From Yersinia vastinensis (GTDB lineage Bacteria > Pseudomonadota > Gammaproteobacteria > Enterobacterales > Enterobacteriaceae), in the NCBI RefSeq assembly GCF_902726565.1, contig NZ_CACVAF010000007.1, positions 62,001-126,000 on the forward strand: a stretch of 64,000 nt of DNA, given 5' to 3'. Each line of letters begins with the position of its first letter. The first letter of the stretch is position 1. Made by a program: the position numbers and the translations under genes. A model generated the notes under the pieces. The model made no database searches. It had not been told where the DNA came from and was given only the letters and a program-made list of their open reading frames with translations. Shown here one piece after another: positions 1 through 11,272 of the stretch.

Positions 1-1534
<1,534 letters not shown>

Positions 1535-1548
1535 TCACCATCAAAGAT

Positions 1549-1573
1549 AAAAAACCCCCGGCATGCGGGGGTT
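1549..1573 (-). terminator. Rho-independent terminator between zipA and ligA
   Basis: On the minus strand a CCCCCG/CGGGGG stem with a 5-nt loop is followed by six T (complement of 1549-1554). It lies 34 bp after the zipA stop codon and its T-run ends only 17 bp before the ligA ATG, so it probably terminates zipA transcripts and attenuates entry into ligA. Confidence 0.8.
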
Positions 1574-1606
1574 CGGGTTAATTCGATTCATTGCGAGGTT
1601 ACGTTA

Positions 1607-2590
1607 TCAGGCGCTTGCGTTCGCATCCAACACTTCACGAATGCGGGCCTTATACGTTTCCAATTTTTGCGGGGTCATCATGCGGCGTTCATCATCCAGC
1701 ACCACACCGCCAACATCATCTGCAATACGCTGGGCTGATTGTAGCATTAGCTTGAAGTTCTGATTAGCATCGCCATAAGACGGCACCATCATAAACATTG
1801 ACACACCCGGCGTTGAGAAATCAGACATGGTATCAGGGTCAAAAGAACCTGGTTTTACCATATTCGCCAGACTGAACAGCACTGGGCCACTGCCTGCAGG
1901 GCTAAGGTGGCGATGGAAAATGCCCATCTCACCGAACTGGAAACCAGACTGAAGAACACTCTGTAGCAGCAACTCGCCACCGAGAGCACCACCATGATGA
2001 GCGGCAACATGCAGCACCAAAACAGTCTCTTTCAGTTTTTGTGGTTTAACCTCTGGAGCAGGAGCTACCGGCTCTGGTTGTGACTCCACATGCTGTGGTG
2101 CCACTTGAGATACGGGTTCCGCCGCATGCTGCGGTTCTGCGTGTCGCGGTTGCGAATAAGACTCCTCAACCGAGCCAAACAAAGGGTCACGCTGGGATTC
2201 ATGCGGTGGTTGCTCAGCAGAGAGTCCACCCAATAATGGGTCGTCATAATCTGTCTGCACAGAAGCAAAAGGTTTTTGACGTGGTTCCGCCTTAACCTGC
2301 ACCGGTTGGGTTTCAATATGCTGAATGACCGGCATGTCTTCATCGTCATCATCAATATGATTAAATGAAGGCTTCTCCTGTGGGTGAGCTGTGCGGACGC
2401 GCACTTCTCCAACCCCTTCATCGAGATTCTCGATCGGGGTTTCAACACGTTCTTGTTTCGGACGTTTAACTGGGCGATCGCGAAAAAGTGATGAGCGTTC
2501 TTTACGGCTGGTCCATAAACCATGCAATAACAACGCTATTATGGCGATCGCGCCAACAACGATTAATATCAGACGCAAATCCTGCATCAT
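1607..2590 (-). CDS. zipA: Cell division protein ZipA
   Basis: ZipA is an inner-membrane protein that tethers FtsZ to the membrane at the septum. The start is set at the ATG at 2590 ([17 protein letters not shown]), which places the single transmembrane helix at residues 5-22 at the N-terminus as in the family; an upstream in-frame start at 2629 would add 13 non-conserved residues. After a basic segment (RKERSSLF) comes a long Pro/Gln/Glu-rich linker (about 45-185), then the globular FtsZ-binding domain (about 190-327; [38 protein letters not shown]). Length 327 matches the family. It is divergent from cysZ and upstream of ligA. Confidence 0.96.
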   Translation of the reverse strand: MMQDLRLILIVVGAIAIIALLLHGLWTSRKERSSLFRDRPVKRPKQERVETPIENLDEGVGEVRVRTAHPQEKPSFNHIDDDDEDMPVIQHIETQPVQVKAEPRQKPFASVQTDYDDPLLGGLSAEQPPHESQRDPLFGSVEESYSQPRHAEPQHAAEPVSQVAPQHVESQPEPVAPAPEVKPQKLKETVLVLHVAAHHGGALGGELLLQSVLQSGFQFGEMGIFHRHLSPAGSGPVLFSLANMVKPGSFDPDTMSDFSTPGVSMFMMVPSYGDANQNFKLMLQSAQRIADDVGGVVLDDERRMMTPQKLETYKARIREVLDANASA

Positions 2591-2809
2591 TACTATCTCT
2601 GTTGTTCCAATACATTGCCACCGCGGCAAACATTCACCCTTTAACTCTATTTCCCAACGAACACAAGTGCAAGTCCGTGCTCAATTTTCTTCGAAGAAAG
2701 ATGATTATGCTAGATGTTTCGCTTATTTTTTGAACAATATGTGACTATGCAGTGGGAAATCATACCGATATGATACGTAGGTCAATAAGCTAACAGAGAA
2801 CTCAACGGC

Positions 2810-3577
2810 ATGGCGTATACGCAAAAAGCGGTAAAAAAGGTCAGTGGTATCCATTATTTTGCTCAAGGATGGCAGTTAATTTCCCGCCCAGGTATCCGGC
2901 GATTCGTGATTTTACCTTTATTGGTGAATATTCTGCTGATGGGAGGCGCTTTTTGGTGGTTATTCAACCGGATAGGTGACTGGGTTCCTCATTTGATGAG
3001 TTATGTCCCGGATTGGTTGCAGTGGCTGAGCTATTTATTATGGCCAGTGATGGTTATTTCGGTGCTACTGGTATTCAGTTATCTCTTCAGCACCCTCGCC
3101 AATTTTATCGCAGCCCCCTTTAACGGTTTATTAGCTGAACAATTGGAAGCCAGCCTCACCGGCAAGCCCCTACCCGATACGGGTATCATGGGGATTGTGA
3201 AAGATTTGCCGCGCATTATGGCGCGTGAATGGCGTAAATTAGCCTATTACTTGCCACGTGCTGTGGTATTGCTCTTGCTTTACCTCGTCCCTGGTGTGGG
3301 GCAAACACTGGCCCCGGTACTGTGGTTCCTGTTCAGCGCTTGGATGTTATCAATTCAATATTGTGATTATCCTTTCGATAACCATAAAGTGAGTTTTCAG
3401 CACATGCGCAGTGCATTACGCCAAGATAAAGTCGATAACTTGCAATTTGGTGCACTGGTGAGCTTATTCACTATGATCCCATTCCTGAATCTGGTGATTA
3501 TGCCGGTTGCCGTCTGCGGTGCCACAGCAATGTGGGTTGATCGCTATCGTGAGCAGTTTATTCAACCATCACGTTAA
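2810..3577 (+). CDS. cysZ: Sulfate transporter CysZ
   Basis: CysZ is an inner-membrane sulfate permease that feeds cysteine synthesis. The 255-residue product has the family N-terminus ([13 protein letters not shown]), four or more hydrophobic segments (about residues 28-52, 68-92, 145-175 and 205-235), and the conserved [17 protein letters not shown] block. Length agrees with E. coli CysZ (253). It stands directly upstream of cysK, as in E. coli, with its own terminator-like hairpin after the stop codon. The ATG at 2810 is preceded by a weak ribosome-binding site. Confidence 0.96.
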   Translation: MAYTQKAVKKVSGIHYFAQGWQLISRPGIRRFVILPLLVNILLMGGAFWWLFNRIGDWVPHLMSYVPDWLQWLSYLLWPVMVISVLLVFSYLFSTLANFIAAPFNGLLAEQLEASLTGKPLPDTGIMGIVKDLPRIMAREWRKLAYYLPRAVVLLLLYLVPGVGQTLAPVLWFLFSAWMLSIQYCDYPFDNHKVSFQHMRSALRQDKVDNLQFGALVSLFTMIPFLNLVIMPVAVCGATAMWVDRYREQFIQPSR

Positions 3578-3585
3578 TGTTCCAT

Positions 3586-3612
3586 GGGCGTGCGAGTCAC
3601 GCCCTTGTTATT
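3586..3612 (+). terminator. Probable terminator after cysZ
   Basis: GGGCGTG and CACGCCC form a 7-bp GC-rich stem with a 5-nt loop, followed by TTGTTATT. It begins 9 bp after the cysZ stop and would separate cysZ from cysK. Confidence 0.65.
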
Positions 3613-3730
3613 GGGATTAAAACTTATTTCTTAATAACATATCGATATACCAATTACTTACTTCCATAGCCATACTGTTAGCGTATGCTTTGAACGTTTC
3701 CTACATTTTCATAGAGTTAAAGGACGGGCT

Positions 3731-4699
3731 ATGAGCAAGATATATGAAGACAACTCTTTAACAATCGGCCATACGCCGCTGGTTCGTCTGAACCGTATCG
3801 GCAACGGACGCATTTTGGCGAAGGTTGAATCACGCAATCCAAGTTTCAGCGTTAAATGTCGTATCGGTGCCAATATGATTTGGGATGCCGAAAACAAAGG
3901 TATCCTGACCGAAGGTAAAGAACTGGTGGAACCGACCAGTGGCAATACCGGTGTTGCACTGGCTTTTGTCGCCGCAGCACGTGGGTATAAATTAACCCTA
4001 ACCATGCCTGAAACCATGAGCATTGAGCGGCGTAAATTACTGAAAGCGCTGGGAGCAAATCTGGTGCTGACTGAAGGCGCTAAAGGGATGAAAGGGGCGA
4101 TTGCCAAAGCCGAAGAAATTCAGGCCACTGACCCAGACCGCTATATCATTTTGCAGCAGTTCAGTAACCCGGCAAACCCAGAAATTCACGAGAAAACGAC
4201 TGGCCCGGAAATCTGGGAAGATACAGACGGTGAAGTGGATGTCTTTGTTGCAGGCGTTGGGACTGGCGGTACACTAACGGGTGTCAGCCGCTACCTCAAA
4301 AAGACCAAAGGCAAGGCCATTACCGCCGTTGCGGTTGAGCCAACAGATTCTCCTGTAATCACCCAGGCATTGGCGGGTCAGGAAATTAAACCAGGCCCAC
4401 ATAAAATTCAGGGTATTGGGGCAGGTTTCATTCCGGGTAACCTTGACCTGAGCCTGATTGACCGTGTTGCTTTAGTGACCAATGACGAAGCCATCTCTAT
4501 GGCTCGCCGTTTGATGGACGAAGAAGGTATTTTGGCCGGTATTTCTTCTGGTGCAGCAGTGGCTGCTGCGGTTAAGCTTTCTGAAGAAGAAGGCTTTACT
4601 GACAAAACAATTGTGGTTATTCTTCCCTCCTCGGGTGAGCGTTACTTAAGTACGGCATTGTTTGCAGACTTGTTCACTGAGCAAGAGCTGCAACAGTAA
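3731..4699 (+). CDS. cysK: Cysteine synthase A (O-acetylserine sulfhydrylase)
   Basis: CysK is a PLP enzyme that converts O-acetylserine and sulfide to cysteine in the cytoplasm. The 322-residue protein has the Schiff-base lysine at residue 42 ([11 protein letters not shown]), the substrate loop PTSGNTG and the phosphate-binding [10 protein letters not shown]. The SFSVKCR active-site context distinguishes CysK from CysM (PAGSVKDR). A good AAAGGA site precedes the ATG at 3731. The gene is flanked by cysZ and the pts operon, the usual enterobacterial order. CysB control is expected from the family; the 153-bp upstream region shows no site I can call with confidence. Confidence 0.98.
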   Translation: MSKIYEDNSLTIGHTPLVRLNRIGNGRILAKVESRNPSFSVKCRIGANMIWDAENKGILTEGKELVEPTSGNTGVALAFVAAARGYKLTLTMPETMSIERRKLLKALGANLVLTEGAKGMKGAIAKAEEIQATDPDRYIILQQFSNPANPEIHEKTTGPEIWEDTDGEVDVFVAGVGTGGTLTGVSRYLKKTKGKAITAVAVEPTDSPVITQALAGQEIKPGPHKIQGIGAGFIPGNLDLSLIDRVALVTNDEAISMARRLMDEEGILAGISSGAAVAAAVKLSEEEGFTDKTIVVILPSSGERYLSTALFADLFTEQELQQ

Positions 4700-4721
4700 T
4701 CTTGCTGCCGCACTAAATGCT

Positions 4722-4750
4722 AAAAAAGCACCCACTCGGGTGCTTTTTTT
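4722..4750 (+). terminator. cysK: Rho-independent terminator after cysK
   Basis: The hairpin AAAAAAGCACCC / GGGTGCTTTTTT has a 5-nt loop and ends in seven T, 22 bp after the cysK stop codon. It is A/T-symmetric and could act on either strand. Confidence 0.9.
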
Positions 4751-4820
4751 GTGGCACACTTCAAAGTTTTCACTACATAAAGATTGATTTTACCCTCTGG
4801 GTTTAGTATTTAACCGGTCA

Positions 4821-4844
4821 ATTATTTTGATACGCGAAATTAAT
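4821..4844 (+). promoter_or_regulatory. Possible Mlc/NagC-type operator upstream of ptsH
   Basis: ATTATTTTGATACGCGAAAT followed by TAAT is an imperfect palindrome centred on a CGCGAAATTAA core, which resembles sites bound by the ROK-family repressors Mlc and NagC. E. coli ptsH is controlled by Mlc, so the position fits. The match is by eye only. Confidence 0.35.
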
Positions 4845-5081
4845 CACGTATTGAGCGCCTCTCTGGCTGAATCGATTTATCAATTATGCAACACAACAAA
4901 AAATGTCATCACCGAATGCTGATTGAAGACATAACGCAAAGAGAGCATTATTCTTAGAAGTAGCAGTTTCGATTTTTGGCCTGAACTCAGGTTATATCGG
5001 AAATTGTCTTTGTGACTAACCTGCCGTTGAGGCAAAGTCATGCGCGAGTTGAAAGATGTCGTAATACGCGCACCAATACAG

Positions 5082-5113
5082 GCTAAAGTTTAGTTTTTAC
5101 ACTAAACTTTAGC
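5082..5113. repeat. Perfect 13-bp inverted repeat in the ptsH leader region
   Basis: GCTAAAGTTTAGT (5082-5094) and ACTAAACTTTAGC (5101-5113) are exact reverse complements separated by TTTTAC. No T-run follows on either strand, so it is not a simple terminator. It ends 35 bp before the ptsH ATG and could be an operator or a leader hairpin. Confidence 0.85.
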
Positions 5114-5148
5114 TCCACAACATAAATCCAATAAGTTGGGGAAATACA

Positions 5149-5406
5149 ATGTTCCAGCAAGAAGTTACTATTACTGCACCAAACGGTCTGCATACCCGCC
5201 CTGCTGCCCAGTTCGTAAAAGAAGCAAAAGGCTTTGCGTCTGAAATTACCGTGACCTCTAACGGTAAAAGCGCCAGCGCCAAGAGCCTGTTCAAACTACA
5301 AACTCTGGGCCTGACCCAAGGTACTGTTGTTACGATCTCTGCTGAAGGCGAAGATGAGAAGAAAGCTGTTGAGCATCTGGTAAAACTGATGGCAGAGCTT
5401 GAGTAA
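5149..5406 (+). CDS. ptsH: Phosphocarrier protein HPr
   Basis: HPr carries phosphate from enzyme I to the sugar-specific IIA domains of the phosphotransferase system. The 85-residue protein has the phosphorylated His15 in GLHTRPAAQ and the regulatory-site serine at residue 46 in [11 protein letters not shown]. Length and sequence are nearly identical to E. coli HPr. It is the first gene of ptsH-ptsI-crr, with 47 bp to ptsI. Confidence 0.99.
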   Translation: MFQQEVTITAPNGLHTRPAAQFVKEAKGFASEITVTSNGKSASAKSLFKLQTLGLTQGTVVTISAEGEDEKKAVEHLVKLMAELE

Positions 5407-5453
5407 TCACGCGCGCTTTTTGAGTTAACACCAGTCAAGAGTAAGGTAGGGTT

Positions 5454-7181
5454 ATGATTTCAGGCATTTTAGTATCACCGGGTATTGCTTTTGGTAAAGC
5501 ACTTTTGCTGAAAGAAGATGAGATTGTCATCAACCGGAAAAAGATCTCTGCTGACCAAGTGGAGCAGGAAGTCGAGCGTTTCAAAACTGGGCGTGCCAAA
5601 GCGGCTGAACAGTTGGAAGCGATTAAGACCAAAGCTGGCATAAGCCTAGGCGAAGAGAAAGCTGCCATCTTCGAAGGGCATATCATGCTGTTGGAAGACG
5701 AAGAGCTTGAGCAGGAAATCATAGCCCTCATCAAAGATGAGCATGCCACTGCTGATGCAGCCGCTTATTCAGTCATTGAAGGGCAAGCAAAAGCCTTGGA
5801 AGAGCTGGATGACGAATACCTGAAAGAACGTGCAGCTGACGTACGTGATATCGGTAAACGCTTGCTGAAGAATATTCTCGGTCTGACCATTGTCGATTTA
5901 AGCGCAATTCAGGATGAAGTGATTCTGGTTGCCACCGATCTGACGCCGTCAGAAACCGCACAGCTTAATCTGGATAAAGTATTAGGGTTCATCACCGATT
6001 TGGGTGGCCGAACTTCCCACACCTCCATTATGGCGCGTTCCTTGGAGTTGCCGGCGATTGTCGGAACAACTGATGTGACCAAACAAGTCAAGAATGGCGA
6101 CTATTTGATCCTGGACGCGGTAAACAACAAAGTTTATTTAAATCCAACTGCAGATGTGATTGAGCAGTTGAAAGCGGTAAATACTCAGTACATCACTGAG
6201 AAAAATGATCTGGCCAAACTGAAAGACCTGCCCGCTATCACCCTTGATGGCCATCAGGTTGAAGTCGTTGCCAACATCGGTACTGTGCGTGATATCGCCG
6301 GTGCAGAGCGTAATGGCGCTGAAGGCGTGGGTCTATACCGTACAGAATTCCTGTTCATGGACCGCGACTCACTGCCGACTGAAGAAGAGCAGTTCCAGGC
6401 TTATAAAGCCGTTGCGGAAGCCATGGGCTCTCAGGCAGTTATCGTCCGCACTATGGATATCGGCGGCGATAAAGATCTGCCGTACATGAACTTGCCGAAA
6501 GAAGAAAACCCATTCTTGGGTTGGCGCGCAATCCGTATTGCTATGGATCGCAAAGAAATTCTGCACGCACAATTGCGCGCAATCTTGCGCGCATCTGCGT
6601 TTGGTAAATTGCGTATCATGTTCCCGATGATCATTTCGGTTGAAGAAGTGCGCGAACTGAAAGCAGAACTTGAACTGCTGAAGAGCCAGTTACGTGAAGA
6701 AAACAAGGCCTTTGATGAAACTATCGAGGTCGGTGTTATGGTGGAAACACCAGCGGCGGCGGTCATCGCTCGCCATCTGGCTAAAGAAGTTGACTTCTTT
6801 AGTATTGGGACAAACGATCTAACTCAGTATACTCTGGCAGTAGATCGTGGCAATGAGCTGATTTCTCATCTCTATAATCCAATGTCGCCATCGGTATTGG
6901 GCCTGATCAAACAGGTTATTGATGCATCTCACGCTGAAGGTAAGTGGACCGGTATGTGCGGTGAACTTGCTGGCGATGAACGTGCTACACTGTTGCTATT
7001 GGGCATGGGGCTGGATGAGTTCAGCATGAGTGCAATTTCGATCCCACGCATCAAGAAAATTATCCGTAATACGAATTTCGAAGATGTGAAGGTGTTGGCG
7101 GAGCAGGCATTAGCTCAACCAACAGCGAAGGAATTGATGGATTTGGTTACCACATTCATCGAAGAAAAAACGCTCTGCTAA
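5454..7181 (+). CDS. ptsI: PTS enzyme I (phosphoenolpyruvate-protein phosphotransferase)
   Basis: Enzyme I takes phosphate from phosphoenolpyruvate and passes it to HPr. At 575 residues it equals the E. coli length. The active-site histidine is residue 189 in [13 protein letters not shown] (codon at 6018). The PEP-binding C-terminal barrel is marked by [50 protein letters not shown] and the catalytic cysteine in [11 protein letters not shown]. It is the middle gene of the pts operon, with 48 bp to crr. Confidence 0.99.
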   Translation: MISGILVSPGIAFGKALLLKEDEIVINRKKISADQVEQEVERFKTGRAKAAEQLEAIKTKAGISLGEEKAAIFEGHIMLLEDEELEQEIIALIKDEHATADAAAYSVIEGQAKALEELDDEYLKERAADVRDIGKRLLKNILGLTIVDLSAIQDEVILVATDLTPSETAQLNLDKVLGFITDLGGRTSHTSIMARSLELPAIVGTTDVTKQVKNGDYLILDAVNNKVYLNPTADVIEQLKAVNTQYITEKNDLAKLKDLPAITLDGHQVEVVANIGTVRDIAGAERNGAEGVGLYRTEFLFMDRDSLPTEEEQFQAYKAVAEAMGSQAVIVRTMDIGGDKDLPYMNLPKEENPFLGWRAIRIAMDRKEILHAQLRAILRASAFGKLRIMFPMIISVEEVRELKAELELLKSQLREENKAFDETIEVGVMVETPAAAVIARHLAKEVDFFSIGTNDLTQYTLAVDRGNELISHLYNPMSPSVLGLIKQVIDASHAEGKWTGMCGELAGDERATLLLLGMGLDEFSMSAISIPRIKKIIRNTNFEDVKVLAEQALAQPTAKELMDLVTTFIEEKTLC

Positions 7182-7229
7182 TTCCACGATACTGGAACGC
7201 TGCCCAATATAAATACTTAGGAGAAGATC

Positions 7230-7739
7230 ATGGGTTTGTTCGATAAACTGAAATCATTGGTTTCAGATGATAAAAAAGACAGTGGCACGATTGAGATTGT
7301 TGCTCCGCTGTCTGGCGAGATCGTTAACATCGAAGATGTTCCTGATGTTGTATTTGCAGAGAAAATCGTTGGTGATGGGATTGCCATCAAGCCTTCAGGC
7401 AACAAAATGGTTGCTCCTGTTGACGGCACCATTGGTAAAATTTTCGAGACTAACCATGCTTTTTCTATCGAATCAGACAGCGGCATTGAGCTGTTCGTCC
7501 ACTTCGGTATTGATACTGTTGAACTGAAAGGCGAAGGCTTTAAGCGTATCGCTGAAGAAGGCCAGCGCGTCAAGAAAGGTGATGTGGTTATTGAGTTCAA
7601 TCTGGCCCTGCTGGAAGAGAAAGCCAAGTCTACACTGACTCCGGTTGTTATCTCTAACATGGACGAGATTAAAGAGCTGATTAAGTTGTCTGGTAGTGTC
7701 ACCGTGGGTGAGACACCAATTATTCGTATCAAAAAGTAA
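7230..7739 (+). CDS. crr: PTS glucose-specific EIIA component
   Basis: EIIA-Glc accepts phosphate from HPr for glucose uptake and, by its phosphorylation state, controls adenylate cyclase and inducer exclusion. The 169-residue protein has the phosphorylated histidine at residue 91 counting Met ([11 protein letters not shown]) and the supporting histidine at residue 76 ([10 protein letters not shown]). It is preceded by GGAGAAGATC and the ATG at 7230. It is the last gene of the pts operon and is followed by a strong terminator. Confidence 0.99.
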   Translation: MGLFDKLKSLVSDDKKDSGTIEIVAPLSGEIVNIEDVPDVVFAEKIVGDGIAIKPSGNKMVAPVDGTIGKIFETNHAFSIESDSGIELFVHFGIDTVELKGEGFKRIAEEGQRVKKGDVVIEFNLALLEEKAKSTLTPVVISNMDEIKELIKLSGSVTVGETPIIRIKK

Positions 7740-7752
7740 TTTTATGCGAATG

Positions 7753-7780
7753 AAAAACGGCGCCTAAGGGCGCCGTTTTT
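7753..7780. terminator. Bidirectional terminator after crr
   Basis: AAAAACGGCGCC / GGCGCCGTTTTT pairs over 12 bp with the loop TAAG. The arms carry A5 and T5, so it can terminate both crr on plus and the convergent sensor kinase gene (ends at 7801) on minus. Confidence 0.92.
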
Positions 7781-7800
7781 GTTGACGATGAATATGGAGG

Positions 7801-9162
7801 TTAATCTGTCGTTATCCATCGTGGCACTCGCAGTGTAATCACCAACCCCCCCTGATCGCCATTTCTTGCGTCAACCTGCCCACCATGTGCCAAAATCACT
7901 TTCCGTGTAATTGCCAGCCCCAGCCCATAACCTTTACCAGACATTGCCGACTTGACGCGCACGAATGGGTCAAAAATACTGGAAAGTTTGCTCTCTTCAA
8001 CACCCGGTCCTTGGTCAGAAACCTGAATCTGATAACTCTTATCACTTTGCGTCAGTGCCACTATGACTTGTTGACCATGGGCAGAAAAACGCAGCGCATT
8101 GCGAACAATATTATCAATCGCCCGCCGCATTAGCTCGGCATTCCCTTTAACGGTATAGCCTATTTGTGGTGTGACCTGTAGTAGGATTTCGACTCCCGGC
8201 ACTTGTGCTTCGTAGCGAGCATCGTTAACCACGACTTTCACTAACTCGTGCAAATCGAAATACTCGTCATCATCAGAAATATCATGGTTTTCAGCACGAG
8301 AAAGCGCTAATAACTCACCAATCATCTTATCCAGCCGTTCCGACTCATGCTCAATACGCTGCAATGAGTTCTCAACATTAACGGGATTTTGGCGTGCCAA
8401 TCCAATGGCTAATTGCAATCGCGCCAATGGTGAACGTAGTTCATGGGAAACATCATGCAGTAATTGTTCACGAGCACTGACTAATGCCTCCAGACGTTCA
8501 GCCATTGAGTCAAAATCTCGCGCCACTTCAGTAAGCTCATCATGACGGCGTCGCATAACAGGCAACAGCCGCACTGATAAATCGCCCTGTGCCACTCGCT
8601 CAAAACCGGCCCGAAGCTGGCGCATTGGCCGTGTTAGATTCCAAGCCAACAATGCGCTAAAGAACAGCCCCCCCAGCACCCCCATCCAGATCATGGGGAT
8701 CGGAATGTTCAGAATTTCGCGGCGACTTTCCCCCTCCTGCCGATTGACCTCACGCAAACCATCGATATCGTAACTGATACGATAATTCTGACCATCAGGG
8801 CCTTTGACCCATTCCGTGACTTCTCTGCTGTAAAATTCAGGCTCCCGACCTTCAGGCGGTCGCGCGTTATTCAAGGGTTTTTCTGCAACAGGTGGTATCT
8901 CGGTGGCCGGCAACACCGAAAAGTGGTTTTTATCGGCCTCAGGCCAGTTTGCAATCATGGTATTTAATGCAGGAAGGCCACCAGACTGAAGTATCGAGGC
9001 CGCTGATGCGACTTGTAATTTAGCAATCTGACGAACCATCTCGCGTTCAGGAGGTTCGTGGCGATTACCGTAAAAGGAGAACACCACCCAGAGCATCTGA
9101 GTCATTAAAATAAAGGTAAGCCAAAATCCTAATAGGATTTTCCAAAATAACCTTCCGCGCAT
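7801..9162 (-). CDS. Sensor histidine kinase, CpxA/RstB-like, linked to macAB
   Basis: This is an inner-membrane histidine kinase of 453 residues. It has a first membrane helix at about residues 8-29, a periplasmic loop of about 130 residues, a second helix at about 158-177, and then a HAMP domain (NLTRPMRQLRAGFERVAQGDLSVRL). The phosphorylated histidine lies in HDVSHELRSPLARLQ, and the ATP domain shows DNIVRNALRFS, DQGPGV and GKGYGLGLAI. The N-terminal periplasmic part is Pro/Glu-rich and I do not recognise its ligand. It lies 25 bp downstream of its response regulator on the same strand, so the two are co-transcribed. The pair is divergent from macAB, which suggests but does not prove that MacAB is a target. 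It could be a CpxA paralogue. Confidence 0.92.
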   Translation of the reverse strand: MRGRLFWKILLGFWLTFILMTQMLWVVFSFYGNRHEPPEREMVRQIAKLQVASAASILQSGGLPALNTMIANWPEADKNHFSVLPATEIPPVAEKPLNNARPPEGREPEFYSREVTEWVKGPDGQNYRISYDIDGLREVNRQEGESRREILNIPIPMIWMGVLGGLFFSALLAWNLTRPMRQLRAGFERVAQGDLSVRLLPVMRRRHDELTEVARDFDSMAERLEALVSAREQLLHDVSHELRSPLARLQLAIGLARQNPVNVENSLQRIEHESERLDKMIGELLALSRAENHDISDDDEYFDLHELVKVVVNDARYEAQVPGVEILLQVTPQIGYTVKGNAELMRRAIDNIVRNALRFSAHGQQVIVALTQSDKSYQIQVSDQGPGVEESKLSSIFDPFVRVKSAMSGKGYGLGLAITRKVILAHGGQVDARNGDQGGLVITLRVPRWITTD

Positions 9163-9187
9163 AGCCTATCTGCTCCACCAATCGCGA

Positions 9188-9871
9188 TTATCTGATGCGA
9201 TAGCCAATACTACGTACCGTTTCAATGTTTAACGTATTCCCCGGTAACGCCGCGAGTTTCTGTCTAATATTGCTAATGTGCACATCGACACTGCGATCAT
9301 AGGCTTCACGTGGTCGCCCTAGCCCTTTATCTGATAACTCATCTTTGGTGACGACACGATCGGGTGAACGCAACAGCAATTCCAGCAAATTAAACTCTGA
9401 GGCAGTTAGGTCAAATGGCTTACCCTGCCATTCACTGCTTCGGGTTGATGGATTGAGCGTTAAGTCACCCTGAGTAATGACACTGTCATCGGTTGATGAC
9501 AAATCTGGATGCTCATCAAAGCGGCGTAATACCGCGCGCAGGCGTGCTACTAATTCACGTGGGTAGCACGGCTTTGGCATATAGTCATCCGCCCCCATTT
9601 CAAGGCCAATAACCCGGTCAATATTGTCACCTTTGGCCGTCAGCATAATAATTGGCAAACGGCTTTTTTTGCGCACTTGTCGCAAAACATCAATACCACT
9701 CATATCAGGCAACATAATGTCGAGGATCAAGGCGGTATACTCCCCGGACAAGGCGCCTTCAATGCCCGCTTTGCCGGTTAATACCAATTCGGCGTTAAAC
9801 CCCTCGCCACTTAGGTATTCCCTCAACATAGTGCCCAGTTCAACATCATCATCGACTAACAAAATTTTCAT
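9188..9871 (-). CDS. OmpR/PhoB-family response regulator, partner of the adjacent kinase
   Basis: This 227-residue regulator has a receiver domain with the acidic pocket VDDD (6-9), phospho-acceptor Asp51 in LILDIMLPDMSG, Thr78 in IMLTAKG and Lys100 in MPKPCYPREL. A winged-helix output domain follows (about 130-227: FDLTASEFNLLELLL, RSVDVHISNIRQKL, IRSIGYRIR-like end). The MPKP(C/F)xPREL sequence is typical of the CpxR/RstA branch. GGCAGGAGAG precedes the ATG at 9871. It is first in the operon with the kinase. The shared promoter region with macA carries repeats of TTTAACTC, listed separately. Confidence 0.93.
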   Translation of the reverse strand: MKILLVDDDVELGTMLREYLSGEGFNAELVLTGKAGIEGALSGEYTALILDIMLPDMSGIDVLRQVRKKSRLPIIMLTAKGDNIDRVIGLEMGADDYMPKPCYPRELVARLRAVLRRFDEHPDLSSTDDSVITQGDLTLNPSTRSSEWQGKPFDLTASEFNLLELLLRSPDRVVTKDELSDKGLGRPREAYDRSVDVHISNIRQKLAALPGNTLNIETVRSIGYRIR

Positions 9872-10060
9872 GTTTTAACTCTCCTGCCTGATTTCGGCTA
9901 TTTTCATGCCTATTTAACTCGCGCGCAGCCAGTTTTACTCAATCCTTACATATTCTTGAGTTTCACTTAACTCACACTTTTTGGGTCTTAGCGGTAAATT
10001 ATCCCCCTGCATTTAGCTTCACCATTCTCTTCATCGTGGTTCAAGGATCTTTGATTGATT
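9872..10060. promoter_or_regulatory. Divergent promoter region with TTTAACTC-like repeats
   Basis: The 189-bp gap between the response regulator gene and macA contains four octamers in the same orientation: TTTAACTC at 9874 and 9913, TTTTACTC at 9933 and CTTAACTC at 9966. Spacings are 39, 20 and 33 bp, close to whole helical turns. OmpR-family regulators commonly bind direct repeats, so these are candidate sites. The first overlaps the regulator's ribosome-binding site and may be chance. Confidence 0.4.
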
Positions 10061-11269
10061 ATGCAACAGGTTACAGGGTCGAAACGACGCCTTATCTGGC
10101 TGGCTACCGTGCTACTGATTGCCGGTGGTGTACTGCTGTTTATAATGATGTCACCCACAGATAAACCCCGGTTTATTACCGCACCCGCAGAAATCCGCAC
10201 ACTGGAACAAACTGTACTGGCTGATGGAACGATTAAGGCAAGAAAACAAGTCACGGTGGGTGCTCAGGTATCAGGGCAAATTAAAGCTCTTCATGTCACC
10301 CTAGGACAACAGGTAGAAAAAGGCCAGTTAGTTGCTGAAATTGATGACCTTACTCAGCAAAATGCCCTGAAGGATGCACAAGAGGCTCTGAAAAATGTGC
10401 TGGCGCAACGCGCAGCAAAAGTGGCTGCACAGAAAAATAATCAACTGACCTACCAGCGGCAACAGCAAATTCTGGCGAAAGGCCTCGGTGTTCGTGCTGA
10501 TTTTGACAGCGCGAAAGCAACATTAGACAGCACCCAAGCTGAAATTAATGCGCTGGACGCACAAATTGCGCAGGCCGAAATCGCCGTCAGTACCGCCAAG
10601 CTCAATCTAGGCTATACCAAAATCAGCGCCCCCATTGCCGGGACTGTGGTCGCCATTCCTGTCGAAGAGGGGCAAACCGTCAATGCGGTGCAAAGCGCCC
10701 CAACCATTATCAAAGTGGCACAACTCGATACCATGACTGTCGAGGCACAAATTTCCGAAGCGGACGTGGTCAAAGTTAAAGCAGGCATGCCGGTTTACTT
10801 CACCATTTTAGGGGAGCCGGAAGAGCGATTCAGCGCGACATTGCGAGCCATCGAACCGGCACCGGACTCAATTAATGATGAAACCACCACCACCTCATCA
10901 TCAAGTAGCAGCTCCAGTTCTTCGACTACCACCGCTATTTACTATAACGGTTTGTTTGATGTCGCCAATCCGAATGGTGCATTACGTATTTCAATGACCG
11001 CGCAGGTATATATCGTGCTACAAAAAGCCGAGAACGCCATTGTTATCCCCGCAACAGCGCTGGAAAACGACAATGGGCACTACCGGGTACAAGTGGTGGA
11101 TGATGGGGGCAAGATCAGTGTCCGTGAGGTGACGGTTGGGCTAAACAACAATGTTGATGCTCAGATACTCTCCGGCCTGCAAGCTGGGGAACAAGTGATT
11201 GTCAGTCAGGCAAGTGCCAACACCTCCAACAGTAAGGCCCAGCGTATGGGGCCACCGATGGGGATGTAA
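10061..11269 (+). CDS. macA: Macrolide efflux periplasmic adaptor MacA
   Basis: MacA is the membrane-fusion protein that links the MacB ATPase to TolC for macrolide and heat-stable toxin export. It has an N-terminal membrane anchor (residues about 10-29), a biotinyl-lipoyl domain (KQVTVGAQVSGQIKALHVTLGQQVEKGQL), a coiled-coil hairpin (about 90-175), and a second lipoyl half (GYTKISAPIAGTVV). The beta-barrel domain carries an unusual run of four Thr, ten Ser and three Thr at about residues 275-291 (10883-10933), absent from E. coli MacA as I know it. An AAGGA site at 10043-10047 is 13 bp from this ATG but better spaced from an in-frame TTG at 10055, so the true start may be two codons upstream. 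It is followed by macB after 3 bp. Confidence 0.94.
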   Translation: MQQVTGSKRRLIWLATVLLIAGGVLLFIMMSPTDKPRFITAPAEIRTLEQTVLADGTIKARKQVTVGAQVSGQIKALHVTLGQQVEKGQLVAEIDDLTQQNALKDAQEALKNVLAQRAAKVAAQKNNQLTYQRQQQILAKGLGVRADFDSAKATLDSTQAEINALDAQIAQAEIAVSTAKLNLGYTKISAPIAGTVVAIPVEEGQTVNAVQSAPTIIKVAQLDTMTVEAQISEADVVKVKAGMPVYFTILGEPEERFSATLRAIEPAPDSINDETTTTSSSSSSSSSSTTTAIYYNGLFDVANPNGALRISMTAQVYIVLQKAENAIVIPATALENDNGHYRVQVVDDGGKISVREVTVGLNNNVDAQILSGLQAGEQVIVSQASANTSNSKAQRMGPPMGM

Positions 11270-11272
11270 CAG

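Larger units (their letters stand above)
4757..5148 (+). promoter_or_regulatory. ptsH upstream region (promoter and leader, no gene)
   Basis: This gap of about 390 bp holds no credible reading frame. It is the expected place for the pts promoters, which in E. coli respond to CRP and Mlc. Two structures stand out and are listed separately: a possible Mlc/NagC-like site at 4821-4844 and a perfect inverted repeat at 5082-5113. A ribosome-binding site GGGGA lies at about 5137-5141, just before the ptsH ATG. I see no convincing full CRP palindrome. Confidence 0.55.
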
